This document shows, in pieces, positions 35,070-48,289 of a stretch of DNA of 64,000 bases. A model generated the notes under the pieces. It ran no database searches, was not told the DNA's origin, and saw only the letters and a list, made by a program, of their open reading frames with translations. The position numbers and the translations under genes were made by a program. Numbering within the stretch: position 1 is the first letter of the stretch; each line of letters opens with the position of its first letter. The DNA comes from Hetaerina americana (lineage: Eukaryota; Arthropoda; Insecta; Odonata; Calopterygidae): positions 48,885,013 to 48,949,012 of the forward strand of contig JAKTNV010000005.1 of NCBI GenBank assembly GCA_022747635.1, given 5' to 3'.

Positions 35070-37935
35070 AAGAATTTCACTGCTTCCTTATCCTGAATGA
35101 CTATGTAATTGGTCATCAGATGTGATTTCATTTATTTTTCTCAATTTTCCGCCGTAGTATTTAACTGACATGTAAAAATAATACTATCTATCGATAGGAA
35201 GTATAACATTTTGAATTTCCTTTCTGTGTAATTTTAATTATTTTAAATTTTACTAGACCAAATCTTATTGGAAACTTCATATAACAACCAGTCTCTGTTT
35301 TTTATTATTTCATATATTTTTTCTTCCATTTTTTTCTCAGTTTTTTTCAGTAGACCCACGCAGGATGTTTTTTATTTCATTCGCTTCATTATCATTCATA
35401 CTCTCCAGAGCAGCCTTAAATTCCGCTCTACTCATGGTTCTTTGCCTCCATAATCCAGAGCTTTTCATTTTCTATATATTCTTCATAATTTTTTACATCG
35501 TCTTCAACAATCCAAATCTTCAATTTTATTTTTTAGAAAGTTATTTTGCCTAATCAATGTCAAAAAAACCTTGAAGCGTTCTTATTTTTATAATTTTAAT
35601 TCCGGTGTTTTGCTTTTATCATATTTATCATGACATATCACTTTTTTCAGGCACCTCCATTATTCTCTAGGTAAAAAATGCAAAGTTATTTACCCTCAAA
35701 ATGGGTACCATCCATTATATCAAGCCGACCATTGTGAAGAATATTTCTTTATATTAATCATATTTATTTGTTTAACTTCACTCAATTCCTCTATGGGTTC
35801 TGGTATTACTTTCATCCGGGGTTATTTTCGTTCCTCACCTTCCTTGGCCTAGAATATTTTGCAGATCTACATTAATGTGTTCTTAAATCTCGTCCAAATG
35901 GCCTTTCCCTTCTATTTAGCAGTCTATTTCATTTTTCGATACTTTATTAGGCTCTTATTTTTTATCTCTTATTTTTTATAGCAATTTGTCAGTTTTGATT
36001 TAACTAGACGCCGCATCTCTTAAATCTAATATTACCAGTAGCAGGGCAAGACATATATAATATAATATTTGCACTACCGTCTGGACGCAAATGATTAACT
36101 TTTGCTTAGTTTCTAGACTAACTATGACTATACCTAACCGTAAATATTTTTTCTATAAGTTCTCGTATTCTTTGGGGAACGCATAAGTGTTTTTATTTAA
36201 CAAATCATATTTTGCACTAAATTCAACTAGTTTTCTCCGAGTTGCATGATCGGCTACTCAAGCTAAATACATTTTAGAGATATCCACAGAAGCGTTTCTA
36301 CAGAAGCACTAAAGTGAATTACTTTCTTTTTTACAGTTCCAAAGAGATCTTTCACTATAGAGCTGTTCAATGTTTCCTTCATAACTTTTAATTGTTGAGA
36401 AACATACTTTTTTTCGACTACCACAGCTTTGATATCTATCTTTTACAGTTAGCATAAACGTTCATTCGTTCATTCATTCATTAAATTCGGTATGTTCTCA
36501 TTACATTATTCGATCAATTTGCACTCACAGTTATGGCTATTCATTACAGCCCCTATATTTTCATTCCCACTATGCATAATCCTGAGATGATATGACCTGC
36601 AGTCATTTTCTGCCCATATTCTCGTAGACACCGATATGTGCTCCTAAGCTTGATTCACGGAATTCTAATATCCATAGACTCATCATTGCTAAGAAATTCA
36701 ATGCTACAAAATTTTATTGATGATTTATTTTACTTCGTTTTCATGAACTTCGTTTGATAAGGACCAGGCAGACCAAGCCGTAACTTCCTTCCATGTTGGA
36801 TCTTGGCTCCTGAAAGCCACGACCATCGATTGATTATTGCCAGCGTTGATTACGAAGAGCACTCTCCCTTTCGCAGCCCTCAAAGAGCCGTTAAATTATT
36901 CAACAAAATTATGTGGTAGAATTTCTGCATGCCAAACTCAACAAAAAGACAGCCACCCCCTTTCTACCCCATTCAAAAGCCTTCAACCCCACCTTAGGGC
37001 AATTCCTGAGAAGATACCCACATTTCTCACCTTCAATCCAGTAGTCCTAGATACCTAAACTTATTCACAAAGACGTCCTTGTGGGGGTGTAGTAACTCAC
37101 AACCACTCACCATACGCCTCCCCTCTTCTGTTCTTAATCCTTCCCCTAAAAACTGATCCCCTTCCACACAAATCCCCAGAAATGGATAAAGTGACAGCTA
37201 ACGTGTACCTATAGATACTGCTTCTGAAACTGATGTTGGCGCTTAACGTCAAAATGTGTCTCTGTTAAACCTGAAGTCTTTTTAGAAAACCATTACATTT
37301 TCATCAGATAAATATTTATTTAAACGTATTAAAATTCAAATGACTGAAATTCTCAGTCTCAGATCACATTGGAGACTAAAAAGGGGAATGCATGTGATTT
37401 TGACTGATTTCCAATGCCTATGACCAATTCCTGGGCGTCAGGAGAAAAAAAATGTTTATAGGAAGCACACTTGTACACTTTGCCTTATATATTATACCTA
37501 TGTACCGATCTACTCAATTTATTTTATAAACCCTTCGGAAATTAAATGCCATAGAGAGCAGTTGCATTTACTTAACTCAATTGGCTTTCAACATGACAAT
37601 ACACTTCTGACACTTAGAATGGGTTTTAAAATTTTGAGAAAAACTAAAAGAAGCAGCTCTAAAGAAATAATGCAAATTTAAATTAAATTAGACAATTGCC
37701 ATCACGGGTATTACCTTTAAGTTTCTCACTTCAATAGGTTGGAGTTATAAACCATGAAAGAACGATTCCAATATTGTATTTCATTTGGATTGTATCAAAG
37801 CAACTCGCTTCTGCCTTTAGATATAATTGCCAAATCTTCCCATACTAGTATGATAAAGCACTACTTATAAGATAAAGCACTTCGCACTCATCTTGCACTT
37901 AATCATTTGAACCACTCCCAAATGACAAATGTTTC
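35070..37935. other. Unassigned AT-rich DNA
   Basis: No gene or recognised repeat. The stretch 35000-36000 is T/C-rich on the plus strand and could hold further decayed sequence of the LINE to its left, but I see no motif. Confidence 0.4.
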
Positions 37936-37937
37936 TC

Positions 37938-38020
37938 TAAGCGGGTAACGTGCAAAATAATCACTGAGAGCGTAATGAATTTTTTTTAAAGCGGTAACGT
38001 GCTAAATAATCACTGCTGCC
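37938..38020 (+). repeat. Short direct repeat
   Basis: AAGCGGGTAACGTGCAAAAT with AATCACTG (from about 37938) recurs as AAGCGGTAACGTGCTAAAT with AATCACTG (from about 37989), a 51-bp period with two copies. It lies at the edge of the GC-rich block at 38040. Confidence 0.7.
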
Positions 38021-38039
38021 TCAATGGACTGTAATTAGT

Positions 38040-38600
38040 GAGAGCATGTAGCGCACTGCTCTCCCTCGCGAGAGACACCTCCACCCTCCCCACCGCCACC
38101 CCCTCCCATGAAATTTCATCGACCCTCAAGAAGCTGAAGTTCCAGTGTCATCTCGTTAATCCAGCCTCCGAGTCATATGTCTCCGTCCACACGTCCCCTT
38201 TCCCTGTCCCCCCCATACCCTCCCGTGATGCTCCGCCGTCCTCGCCACTCTTCCACTTCCCCCACCCACCCACACGCCAAGTCCTGGCTCCCTCCCCCAT
38301 CTCTCAATCTGACCCCGATAGACAAATGAGTCACGGCGTAGCGAGCCGTTTTCGCCAGCCCCCGTCCAAAAACGCACCCTCCCCATTTCCCCTAATTAAG
38401 AGCCCACCCATCATTCTCACCTGTTTATACGCTCCGGTTGCCTTCGTCATCATCATCACCGACATCTCTCCCTCGCTACCATGCGCAAGCACGCACACGA
38501 GCACATACCAGGGAGGTGGGGAGGGGCAATCCCATTTCCCTTTCACGGCCCGACCACGCAACTCCATGGAGAGCTGAGGGAAACAAACTCCACCCATCGG
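38040..38600. repeat. GC-rich pyrimidine-biased block
   Basis: The plus strand is C/T-rich and GC-rich compared with the flanks. It produces overlapping open frames on both strands (38038-38577 plus, 179 codons; 38331-38597 minus), which are proline/serine-rich and lack domains. I do not call a gene. Confidence 0.6.
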
Positions 38601-41600
38601 ACTCCATTCTTTTCCCGAAGGATCGGGTCGCCGAAGGAAGGATTCAAGTAATGAAGGTCCAATATGACTTCTATTACACCCGTTTATTAATTCATGGCAA
38701 TTTATTAAATATTACTCGGCTCTTAAGAGTGGAGGAGCCAGAGCTGTGCCTAAACAAATTGAGACTCTCTTAAGTCAAATTGAGAATTGATCTGAATAAG
38801 ATATACCATAAGGAAAATTTAAAAAAAAAGAACTGAAGAAAAATGTTAATTTAATTTAGAGTAAATATTCAAGGTGGCTTTTGAGAGAGTATCAAGATAA
38901 CTGATAAGATATTTAAAGTCTACAAAATCAATTCCATGCATTCGAGGATGAAATTGTCGTGAAAACAGCCACGAATTTTAATTGTCTTGAAAAATATCTA
39001 CTTTAGAGCCCTTGGATTTTTTCATTATTCTCTTAATAATTAGCTACCTAGGAAATCCTTTGCAAGGTTGTCCGCCAAAAGCCTAATTCTCTTGCTGGAA
39101 TATCATCTAGGTGGAGATACAATGCTTTTGAAGATGATTTTAAGTCCGCCACAGCGACAAACACGAGATTTTTCAACTGAATGCAATCACAAAACAATTA
39201 ATTCACATTTCTTCGGTGATACAATTTTACTTTTTGTTATTTCGTTGATGCGGTGCATATACTATAGTACAGTTTTCATTGATTTAGCTCAGATATTACG
39301 TCAGCGGCAGCCGTTGCTAGTTGAGTGCAAGCAGCATGCTTGTTGATTTCACCCGAGACTAATCATTATCGCTATAATTGAAGAGACAAACGTTCATGGC
39401 ATAAATTACAGTGTATATAAAAATGTATTCCCCATTAATTTAAATATTTTATCATTCTCGGCAAACAACATTAGTTAATTATTAGCAAACAACATTAATT
39501 AATAACCAGCAAACATAATAAACCAACTGGGGTATATTTTCAAAGCTACAAGTAAACTGAAAACAATCGCAAATACGACGAAATATTTTTAATCACAAAT
39601 TTTCTGCAATTCATGCGCATGTGCTAAGTGATGAGTGTATTTAGTGCATCAACTATTTTTAAAACTATTAATGAATTAATTACAAGGGCTTTTCAGGAAA
39701 GACTTATCATAAACTTTTTATGCGTATAATATACTGTGAAAAAAATTAAATTAATGCTGTATCCTTCGTTAAATGTATATGTGGTACGATTCAAATACTA
39801 AGTCAGTAGTTGCCGTTGTAAGACTAAAGATGTTATACTCGCCTACCCCTATTTCTGATGAAGGAAAAAGGCTTTCCACAAAGATTTTTCTCGTCATTAA
39901 AGAACAGAAAAATATATTGTGAATGAGAAACACATTTTACATCGAATTTCACGAGATAATCGTGATATTGAGGTTGATTTTACGGAATCCAACGTGCACA
40001 AACACATTTAATCCGCATAATTTCTGATAACAACGCGTGGGTGGCACACAATGACATTTTCCTTATTTCTGATGCGGTTTTAAGTGTACTTTTGTATGAG
40101 AAGTGATTGGTGATCAGGGTCAACCTTTTGAAATTAATAGTCCCACAGCTTTAAACGTTTAAAATTATCTTCTAGCGGTGCTCTATGAAATGAATTTCCA
40201 TAATTGTTCTACTCCATACATACAAGGCATTACGTGCACATGAAATATGCTCAGCTGACGATTTGTTCAGGCAAAAACAAAATTTCAATAAAGAATCCTG
40301 TGTTATAGCTGAATTGTTGTTGTAGTTGAGCAGAATACACTTTTGTTTCCACTTAAAACGGTTCGAGCTGACGCCACATTGTGTCTATATCGATGAACCT
40401 TGAACCACATATACAAAAACCAAAAAGCTAGCAATGGGACATGAAATAAAAAAACTGTAGATTGAATATTTCAAATAAAAATTTATGATCACTCTTTGTT
40501 GCAATTTGGTTATTTGAGGAGTGACTTTTTGCAATCAATTCATTTTTAATTAATAAACTAAAAGTTAGTAAAACACTTCTAGCAGAGTCCACATTTCCTG
40601 AATATCAAACTTATTGGAATGTAACGAAATCATTGCCATTTAGTTACGGTTTCGCTTTTTACTATAAGTAGTTTTGATATGATCGACAATGTTTTGAAGG
40701 CAATGTTCATATGACACCACAATTAAACAAAATCATATTGGCCGAAGTACAAGCCTTGCAAAGGATTTGAACCCTTTATCTTCGGCTGAGTTACTTTCCA
40801 GGAAAACTTAGTGGGAAAAGTAGTCAGAATCCATGAACTTGTATCCTTTAATATTGTGATTTGACTTTAAACCACCCAAAAGTGCGATTTCAATGCTGCA
40901 GAAGTGTCTAACATTGGCACTAGCTCACTTTTTAGTCAAACAACTAGTAAAAGGATCCAAAACTTTTATTTCATTTAAGTATCCAGATAGGTGAAATAAT
41001 TGATGATGGAATTCCCTTTTTATTTATTTCGAAAATTTTCAAAGAATTTTCAATGAGATCGAAACAAAATTTTAATATGAGCAAAGATATATTGCTTCTT
41101 TCTTCGAGATAATATTTCCATTTAATAGAATCCTTTGGGTGCGCCGCTGTGACGAATGACATCATTTCCTCTCTCTTTCTCTCCCCCTGCCACCGTATCT
41201 GACGTTTCATTACTCTAAATCACAATGGATCACAAATAGATCGAACTGAGTTGAAAATGAAGAAATATTTTATGCCTCATGGCAGGTGAGTGTTTTTGAT
41301 TAAATTTGGTACGTTGACACAAAATGACAAATATGGAGCAAAAATATGTCCCCGAAATTGAAAGCGAGTAATTCTATCGTTCGCAGAAGGCTTACTTTTT
41401 TTGTCGGCCCCCTTAAGCACGAGGTTTTAAAGTGAAGTGAAGCACAGTGGAGCCATCATGCCTTGACAAAATCAATTGCTTGGAATTTTTTGAGTTGAGT
41501 ACAGTAGCATATAGAAACAATTCTCGCAATTTTATGACTTGAAATATTTCATAGGCATTTAATGTTCCGAATAATTCCTATGGAAATGTCAACAATTTTG

Positions 41601-43190
41601 AGTCTTGAATTTTTTTCATTCAACTGAATAAACTCATCCGCTTATCATGATGACTACATATTATTATCACGCTCGTATTTCTACACTGAACACTATAATA
41701 TAACGCACACCAAAATACTCGGTGATTAATTACTTCGACAGATTCAGGCGAGATGTGGTGGAAGTTCGTCACTTAGATTTAAATCTGTGGGAAAAGTGCA
41801 AATTTGTTTCTCATAACGAACAATTTCTATTAAAGGATACAAATGCATTGTGTATATGTGCTCTTTTGGCACGATTGGTTTTATGCCTAACATAAGGTGA
41901 ACTGTAGGGTCTATAAATGAAATGAACTGGTTATATTATTAAGTTTATGTTTTAAAAGAGCTGATACGGCAGAGTAATTGGAAAGTAATCGAAATTACCA
42001 GTCCTCACGACCTATTATTCCAAATTCTTTAGGTTAGTTGATTTCAATATGAAAATATTTACTGACTGAAACGTCTCTAAAACCTGTTATTTATTCAATC
42101 ATCCTATGCATCAGTCTCCATGTCTTCAAAATAAAGATTTTACAAAATTTTGGGGAGCTCTTGCTCAATTAAAATTGGGAAATGATATGCAGTGAGGTAC
42201 TTGATGGAGAGCATATACTAGCACGTCATTACAGCTACCAGTTTCATTTGCATAATGTTTTCGGAATAGGTGCAATAGCACACACTAATTTAACACGTCC
42301 TAAGGTGCAAATGAATGTTCAAATTTGTTGAAACTCGGCAAGGAATCTTAAAATTACTTTTCCCAAATTTGGGTTAGGATCTTTCAATTGACGGTCGGAA
42401 CTACCAAGAGTTAGTCAAGGAATATCGTCTTTGAATATATTGAGGAAGGTAGAAGGGAAAGAACGATGTGACGCAACTAAGGCTACGATAAAGTTGACGA
42501 GATAATTTCGTTGAGCACATCTGTTGTAAATTATTATTCTCCAAAATATATTGGATCATTAGTTGTTACAAAATTTAATCGGAGAAATTAAAGGAATGAA
42601 AACATCAAAAATCCCTAGCTAGTAAGCATTATTATCCATAGGTACCTTATAAAGTGGTTAATTTCTGATGATAGGCAGAAAGAGTTTACAAAACATATCC
42701 TTATGGGGCAAACGTATTCCTATGTTGATAAAATCAATTTAATTTAAATCATAAACTTCTACCCCCTCAATCTCTTCATATTACAGAGGTAAATGTTACT
42801 GAAGAGTGTAGCTCGATTGCGAAATAATTAGAAGGAGCGGAAAAACATACAAATTTTTAACAAAACCCTGAAGTTTGAACATTATCTTTATGCATTACCA
42901 GGGTTATCCGCATCCCTTCATCATGATTCTGTCGTAGAACAAAGATACCCTGTGCTCATCCCATGAGCGAAATATTTCGCATATTCCACGACGTTAAATA
43001 TTGCACAAAACTTGCATATTGATCTTGCGAAACCGCGTCTACATTGGGAATGAGCCCGATATCGTATCATTTTTCAATTAAAATCTAAAAAGTACCCCGA
43101 TATGATTCAATTTCATTTTGTGTAAGATTAAACCATGTTTTTTTTAGGTATCAAAGTTTTTGGACATCCAATTAATTTTTTAAAGCCGCG
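38600..43190. other. Unassigned AT-rich DNA
   Basis: No gene recognised over 4.6 kb. A 24-bp tandem repeat (GCAAACAACATTA units) occupies 39461-39520. Confidence 0.5.
39461..39520 (+). repeat. 24-bp tandem repeat, two and a half copies
   Basis: Units at 39461-39484 and 39485-39508 begin GCAAACAACATTA and differ at a few bases; a third, partial unit begins GCAAACATAATA at 39509. Confidence 0.75.
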
Positions 43191-43194
43191 TCAA

Positions 43195-44165
43195 GAACGT
43201 GACGTCACCTCAAGCAAAACGAAATTCTAGATCCGCCCTTACCTCTGATCCATCATCACAGGGGTCAATGACCATTTTCTTAATCACTAGAACGCGACCA
43301 ATTCGTCCACTTACGCCTTGCTGTCCAAATGCCTACTCTCACACCCCCTCTGGACCTCAATCCGTCCCCACCCTCTCAGTCCACCGTCCTCTCGCGCCCT
43401 CGACAAACAACCCCAGAGAGCGCTCTCGTCCGTCTGTCGCTACCCCCGCAACCCCCTTCAACCCCCGCCCTCTGCGTCGTCGTCCCCCCGGTTTAACACC
43501 CTACCACACAGCGACCTCCTCCTGGCAGACCCTAATCCGCACCCTGGAAAATACCCCTCCCTCCGTCAATCTCCCCCCCGGGCGTACACACAGCGAGAGA
43601 GAGGTCTCCTCCCACGCCGCCGCATCGCACTTCACCGGAAGCCCCCCCTTACTGATTACCCCCTCCTTCCCCCACCTACCCTTACCCAGTCCCCCTCCAA
43701 CCCCAGGCGACCTCCTTCCCTACCTCTCCCCGCGGAAACGCATTACTGCGACCGCCGTCACCCTTAACCTTCAAAATCCCCGCGAGTGTTTGATTCTCCC
43801 AGGGGAGGGGGAGGGTTACTCACGGCCAAATAGCCGCTCATCACGCAGGCCTGGAAACGCGCGCGGGAGGGAATGGGGAAGGGACGAGACGAACGTTGAG
43901 GTGGGGTGGTATAGAGGGAAGGGAGAATGAGGGCTTTTGTGTGAGGGAAGCGAGGAACACGGGTCGAGTCGGGATAAGCCCCGATAGGAAAGCTCGTGTG
44001 TGTGTATATATATGCGCGCGTGGCAGAAGAGGGAGAGGGAGTAGAGAGGCTAAAGGGGGAAGGAGAACAAAAAAAATGGATTGAAGAATGAGGCAAGCGG
44101 CCGCGAGTCCAATTCCGCAGAGTCCAGTGCACATTAGTTAAATAAATCAAAAGAGAGGGGGTTGG
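43195..44165. repeat. GC-rich block switching from C/T-rich to G/A-rich
   Basis: From 43195 to about 43800 the plus strand is strongly C-rich; from about 43800 to 44160 it is G/A-rich. The largest frame (43199-43930, 243 codons) is proline/serine/arginine-rich, starts without context and overlaps other long frames on both strands, so composition explains it. The two halves could pair with each other in part. Confidence 0.6.
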
Positions 44166-44169
44166 AAGC

Positions 44170-45945
44170 TTGGCGCGTCCCCTTGCAACAGAAGGGTCGT
44201 TGTACCCTCGTGGCTTTTTAATCCGGCGCACTCACTTCTTTCTGCCGCGGACGTGGCTGCGAGCAAATTAAAAGAGCGAGACTTCTAAATCCAGGCGCAT
44301 TCTGAGGGATTTCGCTCGGCTCTTTTTGACTTTTGACGCAAGTGGTCCGGCCCGAAGCAGTTTACGGCGGGGGAATGAAATCGGAGAGCCCACCCACTAA
44401 ACGATGACTAATAAATCCACGGCTACTTACAAAGCGACAGGTGTTTTAAAATATGATCACTGTATTTCGGCCAACACCCTCGCCTTGCTCCAATATTTCC
44501 TGAAATAAGAGGTGGGAATCCTGCGTGTCTTTGAGAATACATCGGCACGAATAGGTTTAAGTTATTTTGGAGAAATTGGCGAACCCCACCCTAAAACATT
44601 ATTATTACTTCCATTTCCCGGAATCAGTAAATCCTTTTACTTTTTTCAAGAAATATTAAGGCTGATGAACTTCTGAATAAAATACTGTAAGGCTATCTTT
44701 TGGAATCTGTCCTAAACTTGATTAAATTCTGCTCAAAACGTGCATTACTTGCGTTGTTTTCCACAGAATTCAGTCCTAATCACTCAAATTATGTCTATTT
44801 AAAATCATCACATGAATCCATTTCTTCATTGTTTCGAACAATGTAAAAATGAGTACATTTCTGATTTCAATCCTTACCGTCAAGTAAAGTAGAACGTGTA
44901 CCATTCATTCTCTGAACTACATAGTACACAGAGCCACTTGATAACTGTTCATTTGATCCCATGACCTCAAACAGACAAGATAATTGAAAACGGAGTTTCG
45001 ACACTTGAGTGCCTCTTGTTGGAGTTTCCAATAGTCGGGGAGAATGGTATGTATCTCTAAAATATAGTTTCTCTATATTAACAGAACGGTATGCCTCTCA
45101 GATGAGTATTTCAGGTCTGCTGGAAGTTTCTATCCGGGGAGAGAATGGCAAGAGACGCGGCAGTGTCACGAAAACACACTAACAAAACAGAGACGCTTGA
45201 TTATACAGAGAATTGAGAATCCTCTAGTCTATCATGGAATAGTCCTTTAGGGCCAGCTGTCTCCCGATCCATCGTGTCTGCTTACTGCAGAAATTAACCT
45301 AAATGGCAGGGGTGAATATGCATGGTAATTATTAACACATGAATCATTTACGATTCAATTGCCATTTAGAATGCTTTCCTCCTAGACAGAGGGGAAGTTG
45401 AAATCCTGCATATGCTTTCCTACATAGAATTTTTAAAAAAATCAAGTTATTACCTTCAGAATTTACATCGTATGTTAGGGACGCAAATACAAAATTTCCG
45501 TTTGTTAAAAAAGCGTTGACTCAACAGAGTTTCCAAATTTATTTCTTCCAGATGAAACAGCCAATTTTAACGCTGTAAAATACACATTAATATTAGAATG
45601 CTCTTACTTTATTTCTTTGAGGTATATGCGCTTACGTTCAAAAAAGGTTTTTTCGCCTTATATAAATGTTTATGTCAATTTGTTTGAACAATGAACCCGT
45701 TTTCCGATCCACACCGATGACCCAAACTGTAATGCTTGTTACTCACTACAATGGTGCTAAATCAGCATATCAACGATAAAAAAGTTGAAGATTATTATGA
45801 CTTATCCCGGAAAACGGTTACTTTTCACTGTAAATTTCACACAATTTATTGTTTAAGCTGCAAAACCCGGTAGGCTCATGCAATAAAAGCAAATTCTGCA
45901 TGCACGGGTACGTACCAACGCGTTATAACCCCCTGCGAAGAAGTT
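44170..45945. other. Unassigned DNA
   Basis: No gene recognised. The first 200 bp remain GC-rich; the rest is AT-rich. Confidence 0.45.
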
Positions 45946-45949
45946 TCCT

Positions 45950-46420
45950 CTGCGTCCGATGAAATTAAGTCAGTCATTAAGCAAAGACGCGTGCCTAAGC
46001 CACCCGGTACGAGGTTTTTATCTCGCGTGTGGCTCCCGGACGGGCTCCACGTCATCCAGTGGCGACCGTTGCGCCGCGATCAGTGTCCGCGGCAGCGGCC
46101 TCATCTCACGCGGGGAACGCGCCCACAGCGGAGAGAGGGAGCGAGCGACCCTTTCTCCTTCCCCGGGGTCGGACGCGCGGCATCGGAAAACGCAAGCGAA
46201 ACGGAATGATTGGAAAATGGAACGAGGCGATGGGAGGGGAAAAGAGATGGCGGAAAGGTAACAGAGTCGTGGTTGATGCCTCGTTGCAATTCAATTGCCA
46301 CGGGGCGTGCGAGAATGGCGCTCAAAGTCATCATTTCCTGCACGAGGGCTCAAGGAGAAGGAGTGGGGAGGAGGGAGGCACACGGCAAACGGGGCGAAGC
46401 TAACTGAATTATCGAATCCG
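45950..46420. other. CpG-rich island
   Basis: From 45990 to 46200 CG dinucleotides are frequent (CGCGTG, GCGCCGCGAT, ACGCGGGGAACGCGC) in a window otherwise poor in GC. Three overlapping plus-strand frames (45959-46261, 45991-46209, 46029-46403) are open for that reason. It could be an unmethylated promoter or first exon, but I see no TATA box, clear initiator or convincing splice donor that would settle it. Confidence 0.35.
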
Positions 46421-47960
46421 CCGAATCTCTTTTCCACGTGAGAGAGAGAGAGGAAGAGTGCTCTCCAAGGAAGGACACATAGGAAATACTTTTCGGATCC
46501 ATCGTGACTAACACCCAACTTCTATTTATAGGAATATATTTCAGAGGGTTTGAAAAAATATATCTCCAGAAAAACAGCCGAGGCGATTTGGGTAGAAGGT
46601 GAAAATTTCGTCACCTCTACCGCTCCAGACCCGATACTCCTCCCTTCCGTCGATGCCAAACCTATGAAATCGTAAGGTAGGTACGAGGAGATTTACGAAA
46701 AAACGAAAAACCACAGAACCCATCCCCCAGCCCCCACTTAACCGCCATCGCTCGCGAATTCACCTCATTCTAACCGCCTCCCTCACCCCTCCCCCCAAAA
46801 CAGTCCCTCCGCTGCTACCAAAATGGAAGGTAACGTCGGTCGAAATTGGATTACGGCCAGGAGAAACTTATCAAGGTAGGAGGGAGATGGGAGGAAGAAG
46901 AAAGAGAAGGGGTTTGAGGGGGAGGAAGTGTTAAAAAAAAAGAGGGTTGAGGGGCGAGGTTAAGAAGAAACGGCGATCGAGAAAAACGAGCCGATAAGGA
47001 TGTGGAGACTTCGAGTGGTTGTTCACAAATCAGCCGAAACGGCATCGGAGATGGAGAGAAGCGACAGCAGAGAGATAGAGCGAGTGAGAGTGAGTGGGAA
47101 AGTCTCGAAGAGTGGGAAATAATAACGGGAAAAAAACACGTGGAAAAAGAAGGTCGTCGGATGAGGTTAAGGTGAGAAACGGCGACGGTGCGGAGGTGGA
47201 GGATGATGATGCTTGAAAAGATGGTGTGGAGTTGAGTTGATTGGATTAACGGGAAAAAGGGGTGGGTCGAGCGGAAGGTGAGAGGGGGGGGGTGGCGTGG
47301 ACTGTTGGGGAGGATGTGGGGGGGGGGGGACGATAAAGAGTTTCGGGGTAGGGATAAGTAGCTTCGGGGACAGGGGAACGGGCAGATGCACGTCGAAGAG
47401 GAGGGGGTGGTTGGGCGGTGGAAGGAGGGGGGAAGTGGGTGTTTCGTGGGGGAGGACCCTTTTTCCAGGGGACGACGCAGCTCAGGGTGTTTCGGTTTGG
47501 AGGGGAGAGGGGTAATGGAGGGAATAGTTGGCGGACCGGGGGTGCGAGGGGGAGTTGCGGCGGGGCACCCAAGAAAATAAAATCACTTTGGCTCATGGCT
47601 TTCGAGGGAAAAGCGTCTTTTAGGCAAACGGATGAGGAAAACGAAAGATAAATAAGGGCAAATGTGAGGGGAGGAAGAGAGAGGTGTGGTTTAGGGTGGA
47701 GAATGGAAAATGGTGATGGGAGGAGGGAGGACGAGAGGTGTGATGAAGGTCCACCCCACCCCCACGTCCTCTCGTCCAGGTCGAATGGAACGGAGAGTGT
47801 TGAGGGACAAGGGGATTGGGTGAGTGCGGGGAACGACGGCCGGGGTTATGGTGATAAATTTAGAATCGATCAATTCGTAAAATTTATCAGGACCTTGCCA
47901 AAGACTGCCCTACTGGCTCCCTTGACGAAATCAGTTTTAAAAAATCTAACGTAGGAAGTG
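46420..47960. repeat. Purine-biased GC-rich block with G-runs
   Basis: The plus strand is G/A-rich for most of 46840-47830, with runs of 9 G (47284-47292) and 12 G (47318-47329). Frames on either strand (for example 47246-47596 minus, 116 codons) are proline- or glycine-rich and lack domains. The clustered G-runs could form a quadruplex. Confidence 0.55.
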
Positions 47961-48278
47961 TCAAACATTCGCTCCTCTTGATGCTTTTTCTAGTCCCCTA
48001 GTGAAGGTTCCAAATTATCGTACCTAACTTCTTTGCAGGCCAAGAGTATACACCATAGGTATTTCTGACCACAAACCTAAAACCGTGTATTCAGTGCGCA
48101 GACGAGAAGGAATGTTTCGGTAGTGCGAACTGTCTTTGTTTTCTGGAAAGCAATTCCAGTTCGGAATTCAGTTTAGCCAATTTTGCTGAGTATCTGAGCA
48201 ACGGGGATCAAATGTTAGGTATGTTGATAAAATGCAACACCATCTGGAATATGGAAGCTTTGCCGCTGAAATTTCAAC

Positions 48279-48289
48279 GGAACAATGAT
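48279..48289. repeat. Target-site duplication of LINE copy (3' side)
   Basis: GGAACAATGAT, identical to 49438-49448. Confidence 0.9.

Noticed and set aside
38038..38577. 179-codon plus-strand frame
   Set aside because: Same compositional explanation: C/T-rich DNA, proline/serine-rich translation, overlapping minus-strand frames.
43199..43930. 243-codon plus-strand frame, among the longest in the window
   Set aside because: It lies in C-rich DNA where stops are rare, is proline/serine/arginine-rich, overlaps long frames in other phases and on the other strand, and contains no domain.
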